A model generated the notes under the pieces. That model ran no database searches, was not told the DNA's origin, and saw only the letters and a program-made list of their open reading frames with translations. DNA of 64,000 bases from Treponema medium (lineage in GTDB: Bacteria; Spirochaetota; Spirochaetia; Treponematales; Treponemataceae): assembly GCF_017161265.1 (NCBI RefSeq), contig NZ_CP031393.1, forward strand, positions 1,922,001-1,986,000, in the 5' to 3' direction. Below, in pieces: positions 1 through 9,019 of this stretch; position 1 is the stretch's first letter, and every line of letters starts with the position of its first letter. The position numbers and the translations under genes are program-made.

Positions 1-1892
1 AAATCTATTGAAGCGGGGAAAATAGCCCATGCGTATCTTTTTTCAGGTCCGCGTGGATGCGGTAAAACCAGTTCGGCACGTATTTTAGCAAAGGCACTCA
101 ACTGTGAAACGGGAACGGTCGCTACTCCTTGCGGAGTTTGTACCTCGTGCCGCGAAATTACGGCGGGTTCAAGCATCGATGTTATCGAGATAGACGGCGC
201 ATCAAATACGAGCGTCAACGATGTGCGGCAAATCAAGGACGAAATCCTCTTTCCTCCTAATACCAGCCGCTATAAAATCTACATTATCGACGAAGTTCAC
301 ATGCTTTCCACGAGCGCTTTCAATGCGTTGCTGAAAACGATTGAAGAGCCGCCTCCGTATGTTATCTTTATTTTTGCAACAACCGAACTGCACAAGGTTC
401 CGGCAACCATCAAAAGCCGCTGCCAGCATTTCAATTTTAAATTAGTTGATGTAGAAGTGCTTAAACAGGCATTGGCGGAGGCGGCAGCAGAGCTGCATAT
501 TGAAGCTGACGACGAGGCGCTGTACTGGATTGCGCGTGAGGCTACCGGAAGCGTACGCGATTGTTACACTTTGTTCGATCAGGTGGCTGCCTTTTCGGAC
601 GGTCATATCACCTTTGAAAAAATACAGAGTACGCTCGGTTTAACGGGTACCGATTCAATCGGCGCCTTGCTGACTGCTTGCGTTCAAAAGGATGCCGCCG
701 CCGCGCTGCTCACCCTTGATACTATTCTGCAAAACGGAGTTTCCACCGAGCAATTTACGGTAGACTGCACCAACTATCTCCGCAGTCTTCTCTTGATACA
801 ACAAGGCATTACAAAAGAAGCTTTGATAGGACAACGTGCGGAGCGATTTCCGCAGGAAATACTGACGGGATGGGGTGCGCAGCAGCTTGAGCGCGCGCTG
901 TATCTGTTTTTGCAGCTTTTCAGAGATCTCCGGTTCTCGCTCAATCCTCGTTATGAACTGGAATTAACGGTTTCCCGCCTTGCGTGGCTTTCCGACTATG
1001 TTTCTCCAAAGGAACTGAAAGAAGCCTTTGATGCGGCTCAAGCGTTGCTCGCGGGCGTACCTACGGCGGTTCAATCGGCAACCAGAGCACTGCCCGGCAA
1101 TGGGGCGCCGCAAAAAGGCGGGGCTGACTCCCCTTTTTTAAGACCGGCGGCTTCTCTTCGCTGAGGGCTGCCGGTACTTACGGAAACACCGCATCGGCCG
1201 GGATACCGGTGAATGCTCCGGTCGGAATAGCCGGTACACCGCAGATAGGGATATCGGTCAATACTCCGATAGGTTATACTCAGCATCCGGTAACCGGAGC
1301 TGTGCAGCAGCAACAGGATGTACAGCGTCCGGCCTCCGGAGCGGAGCCGGTGCAGCGGAATGTTCCGTTATCGCAGGAGGTTCCGCAGATTCAGCCGCCG
1401 CCGGTGCAGCAGATTAACCCGCTGACAGCAGGACGTCAGTCGTCCGCAACGGGATATCCGCTTTCAGCAGTACAGCAGGTTCAGCCGCCAATAGCGGAAC
1501 GCCAGTCTCCAGCGGAAACCCCGCCGCCGCTCCGCATACACAACATTGCTGAACTCAAAGAGGCGCTCGTTCAGCATTTGCTAATAGAGCATACGATGCT
1601 GTCGGCGGCAGTCGCTAAAACGCTCAACTGGTTCGAACGAGACGGTGTGCTGTATATGTCCGTTCATACCCCTTTTGAAGTACAGCAGCTGCAGCGGGAA
1701 AAGAATATCCTAACCCGAAAGACGGCTGAGCTCTACGGCAAAGAATTAAAAATACAAATAACACTCGCTCAAGAAGAGACGGTGCAAAAACTGTCCGTTC
1801 CTGCGCGGGTAGAGATGGTACTGCGTAATATCAAGGGCAGTATCGTTGACATACAGAAAAAAGCAGTTGCAGAAGAACCGGAGGAAGAATAA
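1..1892 (+). CDS. dnaX: DNA polymerase III subunit tau/gamma (5' partial, -1 frameshift)
   Basis: Clamp-loader ATPase of the replisome. The frame is open from base 1, so the start lies to the left; roughly 25 N-terminal residues are missing by comparison with the family. Visible are Walker A GPRGCGKT, the four-cysteine zinc module (CETG..CGVC..C), Walker B DEVHML and the SRC sensor region. Frame 1 stops at 1164 (gamma-like product). The rest of tau, a Pro/Gln-rich linker and a conserved C-terminal domain (about 1550-1890), lies in frame 3, which is open from 1128 to 1892. A slippery heptamer T TTT TTA at 1134-1140 plus a hairpin joins the frames by a -1 shift. The stop overlaps the ATG of the next gene (TAATG). 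A one-base sequencing deletion is the alternative to programmed frameshifting. Confidence 0.95.
1134..1175 (+). promoter_or_regulatory. dnaX programmed -1 ribosomal frameshift signal
   Basis: Zero-frame codons CCT TTT TTA contain the X XXY YYZ heptamer T TTT TTA (1134-1140). Two bases later a stem pairs 1143-1151 (ACCGGCGGC) with 1167-1175 (GCTGCCGGT), 9 bp with one G-U. It continues past one bulged base with 1153-1156/1163-1166, leaving a 6-base loop. The zero-frame TGA (1162-1164) sits inside the hairpin. A -1 slip enters the open frame that encodes the rest of tau. dnaX frameshifting is known in several bacteria; the spacing here is short for a stimulator. Confidence 0.75.
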
Positions 1893-2203
1893 TGAATATA
1901 AATCCGTTTGAATTGATGAAAAACGCAAAAGATTTGCAGACTCATTTCGGAAAAATGCAAGAAGAACTGGCGGAGCTTCGCGTGCAAGGCGTTTCGGGCG
2001 GCGGCTTGGTGAAGGTAACGCTGAGCGGTACCTTCGATATGGTAAAAGTCGAATTGGATCCCATCGCCGTCGATAACCGCGATATTCCGATGTTACAAGA
2101 CCTGATCCGCTCCGCTCATACCGATGCAATAGAAAAAATTAAGGATACATTGAAGGAAAAAATGGGGCCGCTCGCTGCGCTTACGGGAGGAATGCCGTCA
2201 TAA
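1892..2203 (+). CDS. ebfC: YbaB/EbfC family nucleoid-associated protein
   Basis: 103-residue protein matching the YbaB/EbfC DNA-binding family in length and pattern: an N-terminal amphipathic helix (MKNAKDLQTHFGKMQEELAE), then a Gly-rich turn and strands (VSGGGLVKVTLSG) and a C-terminal helix. The family binds DNA as a dimer. It sits between dnaX and recR, the conserved order in many bacteria. The start overlaps the dnaX stop by one base and its stop overlaps the recR start in the same way, so the three genes are probably translationally coupled. Confidence 0.93.
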   Translation: MNINPFELMKNAKDLQTHFGKMQEELAELRVQGVSGGGLVKVTLSGTFDMVKVELDPIAVDNRDIPMLQDLIRSAHTDAIEKIKDTLKEKMGPLAALTGGMPS

Positions 2204-2793
2204 TGAATGCGCTCGAAGACCTTATCGACAATTTATGCCGCCTGCCGGGTATTGGAAAAAAGAGCGCAGCCCGGCTCGCATATCATATCCTCAAGCAGGA
2301 ACCGCCATACGCGCACCGGCTGGCGGACAGCCTCTACAGGCTTCACGACAGTATTAAACCGTGCCCGATATGCGGCGCTTTTACCGATCAGGACGTGTGC
2401 GCTGTTTGCAGCGATCCGGGACGGGACGGCTCCTGTATCTGTGTAGTGGAGCAGCCGCAGGATGTCTATACCTTGATGAGCATGGGTGAATATCGCGGGC
2501 TTTTTCACGTGCTCGGCGGTGTTATCGCTCCGCTTGAAGGCATCGGGCCGGAACAGCTCCGTATCGCAAGCCTCGTTAAACGTATCGGCAACGGTACGAT
2601 AGTAAAAGAAGTGATCCTTGCAACCAATCCGACAATCGAAGGGGATACCACCGCTCTCTATATCCAAAAGGTGCTGCGTGATCTTCCCGTCGAGGTTACC
2701 CGTCTTGCATCGGGTCTGCCGGTCGGCGGCGACTTGGAGTACACCGATAAACTGACGCTGATGCGCAGCTTCAAAGGTCGGATAAAGATATAG
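2203..2793 (+). CDS. recR: Recombination mediator RecR
   Basis: 196 residues, the usual RecR length. Helix-hairpin-helix near residues 10-25 (CRLPGIGKKSAARLA), C4 zinc finger at C54, C57, C66 and C69 (CPIC..CAVC), then a Toprim domain from about residue 77 (CVVEQPQDVY). With RecF/RecO it loads RecA at gaps in damaged DNA. Last gene of the dnaX-ebfC-recR operon; a hairpin follows three bases after the stop. Confidence 0.97.
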   Translation: MNALEDLIDNLCRLPGIGKKSAARLAYHILKQEPPYAHRLADSLYRLHDSIKPCPICGAFTDQDVCAVCSDPGRDGSCICVVEQPQDVYTLMSMGEYRGLFHVLGGVIAPLEGIGPEQLRIASLVKRIGNGTIVKEVILATNPTIEGDTTALYIQKVLRDLPVEVTRLASGLPVGGDLEYTDKLTLMRSFKGRIKI

Positions 2794-2795
2794 GG

Positions 2796-2815
2796 CTCCG
2801 CTTGACAAAGCGGAG
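2796..2815 (+). terminator. Hairpin after recR
   Basis: Perfect 8-bp stem CTCCGCTT/AAGCGGAG with loop GACA directly after recR. There is no good U-tract, so it may stabilise or only weakly terminate the dnaX-ebfC-recR transcript. Confidence 0.5.
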
Positions 2816-3122
2816 TATTATCGATATACATCAAATGATATTTAGTAATCTATGCGGTATTGTGCCGTCCTCTAAAAGTCATCTATAAACGTAATTGTAC
2901 AAAAGGTCTATCATTAGCAAGAATAAAGTTCTGCGGTCTTATTGCCAATATGAGAGGCGGGATACTCTTGGTATAGTATAAAAGCAAAGGAGCAGTGTAT
3001 GAAAAAGGCACGTATTGGAAAAACAGCATTAGTAGCAGCATTGATAATGTGCTTTACAGCCTTATTTACGACGTGTAAGAACAATATCGGTTTAGGCGGT
3101 CAGATAGATATTCTTCCGCCGA

Positions 3123-5657
3123 TTGGGGAGATTACCTATCCTGATGGGGGGAGGGGCAATACGCGGTTCATTTGACTTAAAGGGGAAGGCGAACGATGAC
3201 GATGGTATCCAATCGATTTCGGTTGTTTTTGAAAACATCAAAACGAAACAAAAGAGCCAAGTATATGACGTCGGAGGATTTAGCAAAGGCAGCGCCTCGG
3301 TAGAGTGGACGGTTCATATAGACAACGAAGCGAATGAAAATGGATACGCTATTCCCGACGGTGAATATGAAGCAATCGTTACCGTTACCGACAAGGGTGG
3401 AAAGCCATCTAAAATTACAAAAAACTATAAAATAGACAATAGACCTCCCCAAATAGAAATACTGAGTCCCGATTTATCTAAAAATCAGAGCGGTGATTTT
3501 ACGATGCGCGGATCGGTTATTGATATACCCAGCGGTGTAAAAAGCATAAAATATATCGTCGGTAAACAAGATAGCAGCGATATAACGAAAAAGCCTGATG
3601 AAACCATTGCAGAGTGGAAAGCGTTTGACTTATCGGGAGATACATGGGCTATTACCTTTACCGATGCGGATAATATCACGCAAAAAGCAAAAGCCGAAAG
3701 TCTCGGAAAAAAGGTAGACGGGCTTGCAGCGGGAGTAGAACTGTATGATATTCCACTCTTCTTTTTAGTGGAAGATAAAGCAGGCAATGCCGGTATTGTC
3801 AGTCACATAATAAGAGTAGACCCGAACGGAGATATTCCTGAAATAACGGTACGATCGCCTGACGCGGATAAAGTTTTAGGCGGTACGATCCGTATTTGGG
3901 GAACAGTGAGCGTGCCCAATCCTGCAGCGGGAGTGGTCAAGGCGGTGATGATTCAGATTACCGATAAGGTAGATGCTTCCGATAAACCGGATTTTAGCGA
4001 GAGTGCTGTATTCGGCAGTACTGACTGGTGTCCTTCTGAGGGGAAACAATTATCATATACGGAGGGAAGTCCGTATTGGTCGGTAGAAATAAACAAAAGT
4101 AAAGAATTTGACGCTTCAAGCGGTACGCAGCGGGTTATTTGGTTTAGATTGCGTGGTAAAAATGATAAGAATATTGCCGGTCAATGGACAGCGCCGATTA
4201 AAGTTACCATCGATAAAGCGGCTCCGACCATTACCGGTATGAAAGTTGCAACGGATGGTAATATCAACACGCCCATTCCATCATGGCCGATAGACCCTGA
4301 AAACCAAGACTATGTTTCAAATATGTGGATAAAGGGAGATGATCTTTATTTATGTGCAGATTTATCGCATGATGCCGGTATCGAAAGAATAGATATAAGC
4401 GGTACCTATATCGGTCAGGATGTCTCTTTAACGGGAAACAGCGAAATAACCGGCTATAAGCTGCATAATCAGCAGTGTTTTGAACAAGACGGCCACAATT
4501 ACAAAATGCGGATTCCGTTAAAGACGACGGCGAATCCCACAAATAATAACGGATTTACTATTAACGTTACGATAAAGGCTAAAAAACAAAAACAAGGAGA
4601 TATAGACGGTTTAACCGCTTCAACTTCGTTCTCCTTTAAGTATGATAACAGTAAGCCTACAGCGGTGTTTGGCACGAAAATATATTCGTCGGGTATCGTA
4701 ACGGTGAGCGGCACTTCGTTTACCGACACTGCGTTAAGAGGAAGAACAAATATCAGTACGTCAATGAAGCTTTTTGCTTCGGGCGAGGATATTGAAATTA
4801 CCGCATTCGACAAGAATACCGGCAAGGTTACGCTTGCGTCTGCTCCGGTCAATCCTACAAAGGGGTATCTTATTTACAGCCCCATTGAATATTTGAAGCC
4901 TGACACGAGCGGTAAAGTGTGGGTATCCGGCGCTGCGTATGATGTAGGCGCGGGAGTTGAAAAGGTCAAAGTAAAATATGACGCTCCTTCTGCAACCGAA
5001 GTTGTTTTAGAGTTTCCGAGCGGCGTGCAAACGGATGTCGGTAACGGCGATGTCAACTTTGTAACATGGAAGGGTGAGATTAATGTAAACAGCTTTGCAG
5101 ACGGTACGGGAAAAATCGTCATTACGCCGATTGACCGCGCAAATAATGTCTCTGCTCCGATTAAAGTACCCGTAAAACTTAAAAAGGAGCCTTTGAGGAT
5201 AAGTGCTGTAGCATTGGGAACGGATATGAACCGGAACGGTGCTATCGCGGATGTCGGCTCTACGGTGGTTGAAACCAAAACATTGGCGCTGACATATAAC
5301 GCAGCAAATCCTGACGGTATCGACAGTGAAAAATACGATTGGCACGGTAAAGCTGACGGCGGTACGTTTAGGTTTAAAAACAATACGTCGCACATTAAAA
5401 TTGGAACCGGCGGCGGAAGCGGCGCTAAAAAGTATACACTGAAATGCGTAACAAACGGTACTGACATTCGGAATCTAACTGCTTTACCTTCAGATGGTGT
5501 CATTACGCTGAATGCGGCTGATTTTACTAAAATAGGTCAAAGTGATGACCTTGCCACAAGCGACCCAAAAAAGCGTAAACTTCTTCTTACCGTATGGGAT
5601 TCCGCACAGGGGGTTAACCTGCGGTACCGATACGTGGATGGCAGAGCTGGAACTTGA
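3123..5657 (+). CDS. Surface lipoprotein, central fragment (Ig-like repeats)
   Basis: Central reading frame of the broken lipoprotein gene. Real coding probably enters near 3150, and the TTG at 3123 is not a convincing start. The fragment carries repeated Ig-like/Big-type beta domains with recurring patterns such as VDNRPPQIEILSP, VDPNGDIPEITVRSP and IDKAAPTITG, each starting a new domain and typical of extracellular stalks. The stop at 5657 results from the second G-tract shift. I recognise no catalytic motif. Confidence 0.6.
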   Translation: MGRLPILMGGGAIRGSFDLKGKANDDDGIQSISVVFENIKTKQKSQVYDVGGFSKGSASVEWTVHIDNEANENGYAIPDGEYEAIVTVTDKGGKPSKITKNYKIDNRPPQIEILSPDLSKNQSGDFTMRGSVIDIPSGVKSIKYIVGKQDSSDITKKPDETIAEWKAFDLSGDTWAITFTDADNITQKAKAESLGKKVDGLAAGVELYDIPLFFLVEDKAGNAGIVSHIIRVDPNGDIPEITVRSPDADKVLGGTIRIWGTVSVPNPAAGVVKAVMIQITDKVDASDKPDFSESAVFGSTDWCPSEGKQLSYTEGSPYWSVEINKSKEFDASSGTQRVIWFRLRGKNDKNIAGQWTAPIKVTIDKAAPTITGMKVATDGNINTPIPSWPIDPENQDYVSNMWIKGDDLYLCADLSHDAGIERIDISGTYIGQDVSLTGNSEITGYKLHNQQCFEQDGHNYKMRIPLKTTANPTNNNGFTINVTIKAKKQKQGDIDGLTASTSFSFKYDNSKPTAVFGTKIYSSGIVTVSGTSFTDTALRGRTNISTSMKLFASGEDIEITAFDKNTGKVTLASAPVNPTKGYLIYSPIEYLKPDTSGKVWVSGAAYDVGAGVEKVKVKYDAPSATEVVLEFPSGVQTDVGNGDVNFVTWKGEINVNSFADGTGKIVITPIDRANNVSAPIKVPVKLKKEPLRISAVALGTDMNRNGAIADVGSTVVETKTLALTYNAANPDGIDSEKYDWHGKADGGTFRFKNNTSHIKIGTGGGSGAKKYTLKCVTNGTDIRNLTALPSDGVITLNAADFTKIGQSDDLATSDPKKRKLLLTVWDSAQGVNLRYRYVDGRAGT

Positions 5658-7860
5658 TGTTATTGTAGATACGAAGGACAGAGTTGCCCCTACAAACGAG
5701 ATAGACCCATTTAAGTGGGTTTCCGAAAGCGAAAACAGCTTGTACGGCAACAGCCGCGATAACGGACACATCGAAATAGGAGCCGATTTACCAAGTACTT
5801 TTAACCAAGCAAACGGTCTTATGGACAAGGATGATAAAGTTTCCGGTAAAATAAGCATTACGGGAACTGCTCATGACGATCAGGTTATTACGGAAATTTG
5901 GGCAAAGATCGACGGCTTTACATTTACCGGTGTAGCCGGCGCCGTTTTGGGAGGCGAAACGAAACTGGCGGCGTATAATGCTGCAAACGGTACTTTTACG
6001 GTAGAATCCGGTAATGTTGATACAGACGGTTGGAAGTTTACGGTTGTATCGAATGAGTTCAGCGTAGAAAAAGGTCATACCGTTAAATGGCAGCTCGATT
6101 GGGATAGCTCAAAGATAGCGAACGGTGTCGGAACCGATAAAACCATTACGATAAGGGTAAAAGATACGGATCAGACCAATACGGTTGCAAAAAATCGCAG
6201 AGTCGATGTAGTGCCCTTTATCACTTCCATTGCAAACACAGCCGGAGAAGGTTTGAGCAACTCGGTTATACGCGGTTCCGACGGTACGTATTCAATGAAT
6301 TATTCGGCAACCGAAAAAATGACCGTAAAAGGGTTTAACTTGAAGCCTGCAAGCGGTGATCCGACAGCAACAATAGGCGGGGTAACAGCAACTGTTTCGG
6401 ATGTAAGTGGTAATCAAATTAAGATAAGCAAAAAAGCTTCAAAGTCGGGCGACTTGGTTATTACGGTAGGTACCGTTGAAAGCATCAACAACATGGTCGA
6501 CATTACCAAGCCTTACAATCAGGAAAAAGACATAACTAATCCCTCTTCCAATTTGTGGAATGTAAAGCGCGAGCTGGTATTTTGGCAAAATACACAGGTG
6601 TGTACTTCAAAAACCGACCAAACCTTTTACTATCCTTCAATGGTGATGAGCGGAGATAAGCCCATTTTTGCTTACTGCAATAACAATGACGGATTTACAT
6701 GGAGAACTGACAACGATTCTACCAGTTATCAAAAAGGCGGTAAATGGTTTGCACGGAATGCAGTGCTTGCAAAAACGAGTGACAACAAGTACATGATATT
6801 AAGCAATGAAGATAACTTTACGTATGGATATTCCGGCTATTTGTATCTTAATTCCAATGATAAGGGCTATAATTTTCCAAAGTCTGCATTAATAGGATAT
6901 GAGGGATATAATACCTCTTATGTATCACAGGACGGATTTATAGAGCTGTGTAATACATCATACGGTAATAGCGGGTGGGATAAACCTTCGCTAAATCGGT
7001 TTAAGTATCCTAATTTAATTGTAGATGGTTCCAATAATTCGGCACAAATCTATATTTCCTATTACGATTCAAAAGCACAAGAAATCCGCTTTTTTGCCTT
7101 TAAGAAAACCGGTAATGAAACAACAAATTTATCTGAAGCCGGTCCTCAATATGTTGAGCCCAGAGGTTTGGCAAAGAACGGTAATCTTGTTCTTCCCAAT
7201 ACCACCGGAGGCAAATCTAGTGAACACACCGCTATGGCAAAGGTAGGTAGTGAAATTTATATTGCTTACTACGATGCTGCTTCTACAACGCTTAAACTGG
7301 CGTATTCAAAAGCACCGCTTCTTACGACAGGTCTTGCAAACACGGCTGCCACATGGAACACGCTTGAAGTCGATAACGGTACGCTTACCGGGCAGTATGT
7401 TTCTATGGCTGCTTCCGGCACAAAACTCTACATCGCATATCACGATGCGGCAAACGCTGCGCTTAAATTGGCGGTTGTGGAAACAAGTGGTGCCGCAGCG
7501 GCGGTTACGAGTAAGGTTATAGTTGATGCGTATCAGTCGGTGGGGTATAAAACGGGCATTACGATGGTAAACGGATTACCGTATATCAGCTACTACAACA
7601 ATGCACAGGCGGGAACAAAGAGTACGATTAAGCTTGCATATCCGAAAAATACCGCTTCTATTGGTCTAGCCGGTGCAGATACAAATGGTGCCTTTACCGG
7701 AAACTGGATTTCGATGTATATTCCGTCGATTGGCGTACCCAATGTAAGCATCCCCGAATTCAACCGACTTATGATAGACAACTATAAGGTTGGTACGACA
7801 GATAAGCCGGTACTTGCATGGCTTGGAGAGCCATTTATTGAGTATACTAAGATGAAGTAG
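5542..7860 (+). CDS. Surface lipoprotein, C-terminal fragment (propeller-like repeats)
   Basis: C-terminal reading frame of the broken lipoprotein gene. Usable homology starts near 5612 (LTCGTDTWMAEL). A further Ig-like part is followed, from about 6560, by a repeat-rich domain with IYIAYYDAASTTLKLAYSK, LYIAYHDAANAALKLAVVE and PYISYYNNAQ..TIKLAYPK. This looks like a beta-propeller-type array. No signal of its own. It probably forms the exposed tip of the lipoprotein when the frame is restored. Confidence 0.6.
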   Translation: MMTLPQATQKSVNFFLPYGIPHRGLTCGTDTWMAELELDVIVDTKDRVAPTNEIDPFKWVSESENSLYGNSRDNGHIEIGADLPSTFNQANGLMDKDDKVSGKISITGTAHDDQVITEIWAKIDGFTFTGVAGAVLGGETKLAAYNAANGTFTVESGNVDTDGWKFTVVSNEFSVEKGHTVKWQLDWDSSKIANGVGTDKTITIRVKDTDQTNTVAKNRRVDVVPFITSIANTAGEGLSNSVIRGSDGTYSMNYSATEKMTVKGFNLKPASGDPTATIGGVTATVSDVSGNQIKISKKASKSGDLVITVGTVESINNMVDITKPYNQEKDITNPSSNLWNVKRELVFWQNTQVCTSKTDQTFYYPSMVMSGDKPIFAYCNNNDGFTWRTDNDSTSYQKGGKWFARNAVLAKTSDNKYMILSNEDNFTYGYSGYLYLNSNDKGYNFPKSALIGYEGYNTSYVSQDGFIELCNTSYGNSGWDKPSLNRFKYPNLIVDGSNNSAQIYISYYDSKAQEIRFFAFKKTGNETTNLSEAGPQYVEPRGLAKNGNLVLPNTTGGKSSEHTAMAKVGSEIYIAYYDAASTTLKLAYSKAPLLTTGLANTAATWNTLEVDNGTLTGQYVSMAASGTKLYIAYHDAANAALKLAVVETSGAAAAVTSKVIVDAYQSVGYKTGITMVNGLPYISYYNNAQAGTKSTIKLAYPKNTASIGLAGADTNGAFTGNWISMYIPSIGVPNVSIPEFNRLMIDNYKVGTTDKPVLAWLGEPFIEYTKMK

Positions 7861-7881
7861 CGGAGCGTAATGCGCGGTTTG

Positions 7882-7913
7882 CCCCCTTAATTCAGATTGA
7901 TGAATTAAGGGGG
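7882..7913. terminator. 13-bp palindrome after lipoprotein gene
   Basis: Perfect stem CCCCCTTAATTCA/TGAATTAAGGGGG with loop GATTGA, 22 bases after the lipoprotein stop. No U-tract follows; it is backed by a second hairpin 45 bases on. Confidence 0.55.
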
Positions 7914-7957
7914 GATGCGAGTAGGCGCTTTTGTAAAGTAAAATAAAAGTTTTAGGT

Positions 7958-8002
7958 ATCGCTGTTAAAAAGTTTGGTTTTTAACAGCGATGACTTTTTT
8001 TT
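7958..8002 (+). terminator. Rho-independent terminator between convergent genes
   Basis: Perfect 14-bp stem ATCGCTGTTAAAAA/TTTTTAACAGCGAT, loop GTTTGG, then GAC and T8 at 7995-8002. It ends plus-strand transcription just before the convergent minus-strand gene at 8015. Confidence 0.85.
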
Positions 8003-8014
8003 GTACTATCTTTT

Positions 8015-8914
8015 TTAGCGGTATTGTTCTTTCATCCACAAAAAATTGTCGGCTATTTTGTTCCATCGTAAATTGTGTTTATGTGGAATACAGTCTTCCT
8101 GCCAATACCACCAAAAATAACCGCCAATATAGCGGCGGTTATAGGGAAGCATACGATAATATCTATCTGCCTGCATATTGAAAGTTTTTCCGGCGTTGTG
8201 TGGTTTTGCAAATCCGCATTCGCCGAATCCAAGCCAAGAATTAGGAAATATGTTATACAGATTTCTGAACATACTCTGCCATTCTTCATGCTTACCGTCA
8301 TTATCATCGTCATAGTAACTGACTAACACATAATCAAGTGTATTTCGCATATCAGGTGGAATATAGTTTAAAAGCCAGTCTTCCATTGTTATACTTTGAG
8401 AATCCGGATCAGCCATATATGCGGTAAGTGCTGTTGCAAAACCTTGCTGATGTATGTATTTCCATGCCGTATAAATTTTCTCGGCAATCAATTCCTCCGA
8501 ACCGCCTAACCATCCTTCTCCATTGACTTCATTTCCGATTTCCCAAATATCTACGTACGGCGTGAGATGTGCCACACATTCGGCGAAGCGCGCTTTATAG
8601 GATTCGGCTGTTTTATAAAAAGCCATATCATACGAATCGCATGGACAAAGCATAATATACGAGACTTCGTGAATACTTGCCAGAAGTGAAACAAAATCAG
8701 CCGGCTTTCTATCGGCATCAATAACGATACGTGCGGTCGGTTTTACCGGTAATGCTTTAATTGCATCTATGATAGCTGTGATAGAATGCTCTGAAACATC
8801 GTCAAGCGTTATGCCATACAACGGAGAGGGAATATAGCCTTGTATTTGTGCATCCAGTGCTGTAGTGGTGTAGGTGGACAGTAGTAATATAAAAAATATT
8901 ATATGTCGTAACAT
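8015..8914 (-). CDS. Secreted TIM-barrel glycoside hydrolase-like protein (clan GH-A type)
   Basis: 299 residues with an N-terminal signal peptide (MLRHIIFFILLLSTYTTTALDA). Around residue 127 GNEVNG gives the Asn-Glu pair typical of the acid/base Glu (E129) of clan GH-A glycosidases. GFGECGF at 229-235 offers a nucleophile Glu (E232). Aromatic-rich GGYFWWYWQED near 264-274 resembles the last barrel strand. The exact family is not clear (GH5/GH39/GH53-like). It would act in the periplasm or outside the cell. It is monocistronic and convergent with the lipoprotein gene upstream; a gap of about 100 bases separates it from the hydroxylase genes. Confidence 0.6.
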   Translation of the reverse strand: MLRHIIFFILLLSTYTTTALDAQIQGYIPSPLYGITLDDVSEHSITAIIDAIKALPVKPTARIVIDADRKPADFVSLLASIHEVSYIMLCPCDSYDMAFYKTAESYKARFAECVAHLTPYVDIWEIGNEVNGEGWLGGSEELIAEKIYTAWKYIHQQGFATALTAYMADPDSQSITMEDWLLNYIPPDMRNTLDYVLVSYYDDDNDGKHEEWQSMFRNLYNIFPNSWLGFGECGFAKPHNAGKTFNMQADRYYRMLPYNRRYIGGYFWWYWQEDCIPHKHNLRWNKIADNFLWMKEQYR

Positions 8915-9019
8915 AGCGTTGATACTAGCATAAGAAGCAGCTCTGATACAATGTAAGAAAACTGTCCCGCTCTAAAGGCTGGATAAAGATTTAAGCGGTG
9001 TAATAGTTCACTTCCATTC

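Larger units (their letters stand above)
2999..7860 (+). pseudogene. Giant Ig-like/beta-repeat surface lipoprotein gene, broken by two +1 shifts
   Basis: One about 1620-residue lipoprotein gene in three frames. The start at 2999 has SD AAAGGAG (2986-2992). The first 58 codons give a signal peptide ending LFTTC (Cys26) and run to TGA at 3173. Reading resumes in frame 3 if one G of the G6 run 3146-3151 is removed, giving ..EITYPDGG + GAIRGSFDLKG. Frame 3 stops at 5657. Removing one G of the G5 run near 5610 joins ..VWDSAQG to LTCGTDTWMAEL in frame 1, which runs to 7860. Both lesions are single extra Gs in G tracts, so slipped-strand variation, decay and sequencing error are all possible. Function unknown; spirochaete surface repeat lipoproteins are often adhesins. 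Confidence 0.75.

Noticed and set aside
1071-1313. Minus-strand ORF across the dnaX frameshift
   Set aside because: It is low-complexity shadow sequence of the tau linker with no family resemblance or SD.
4874-5503. Long minus-strand ORF of 209 codons inside the lipoprotein gene
   Set aside because: Ser/Val/Pro-rich shadow of the repeat-rich plus-strand gene; no start signal and no recognisable domain.
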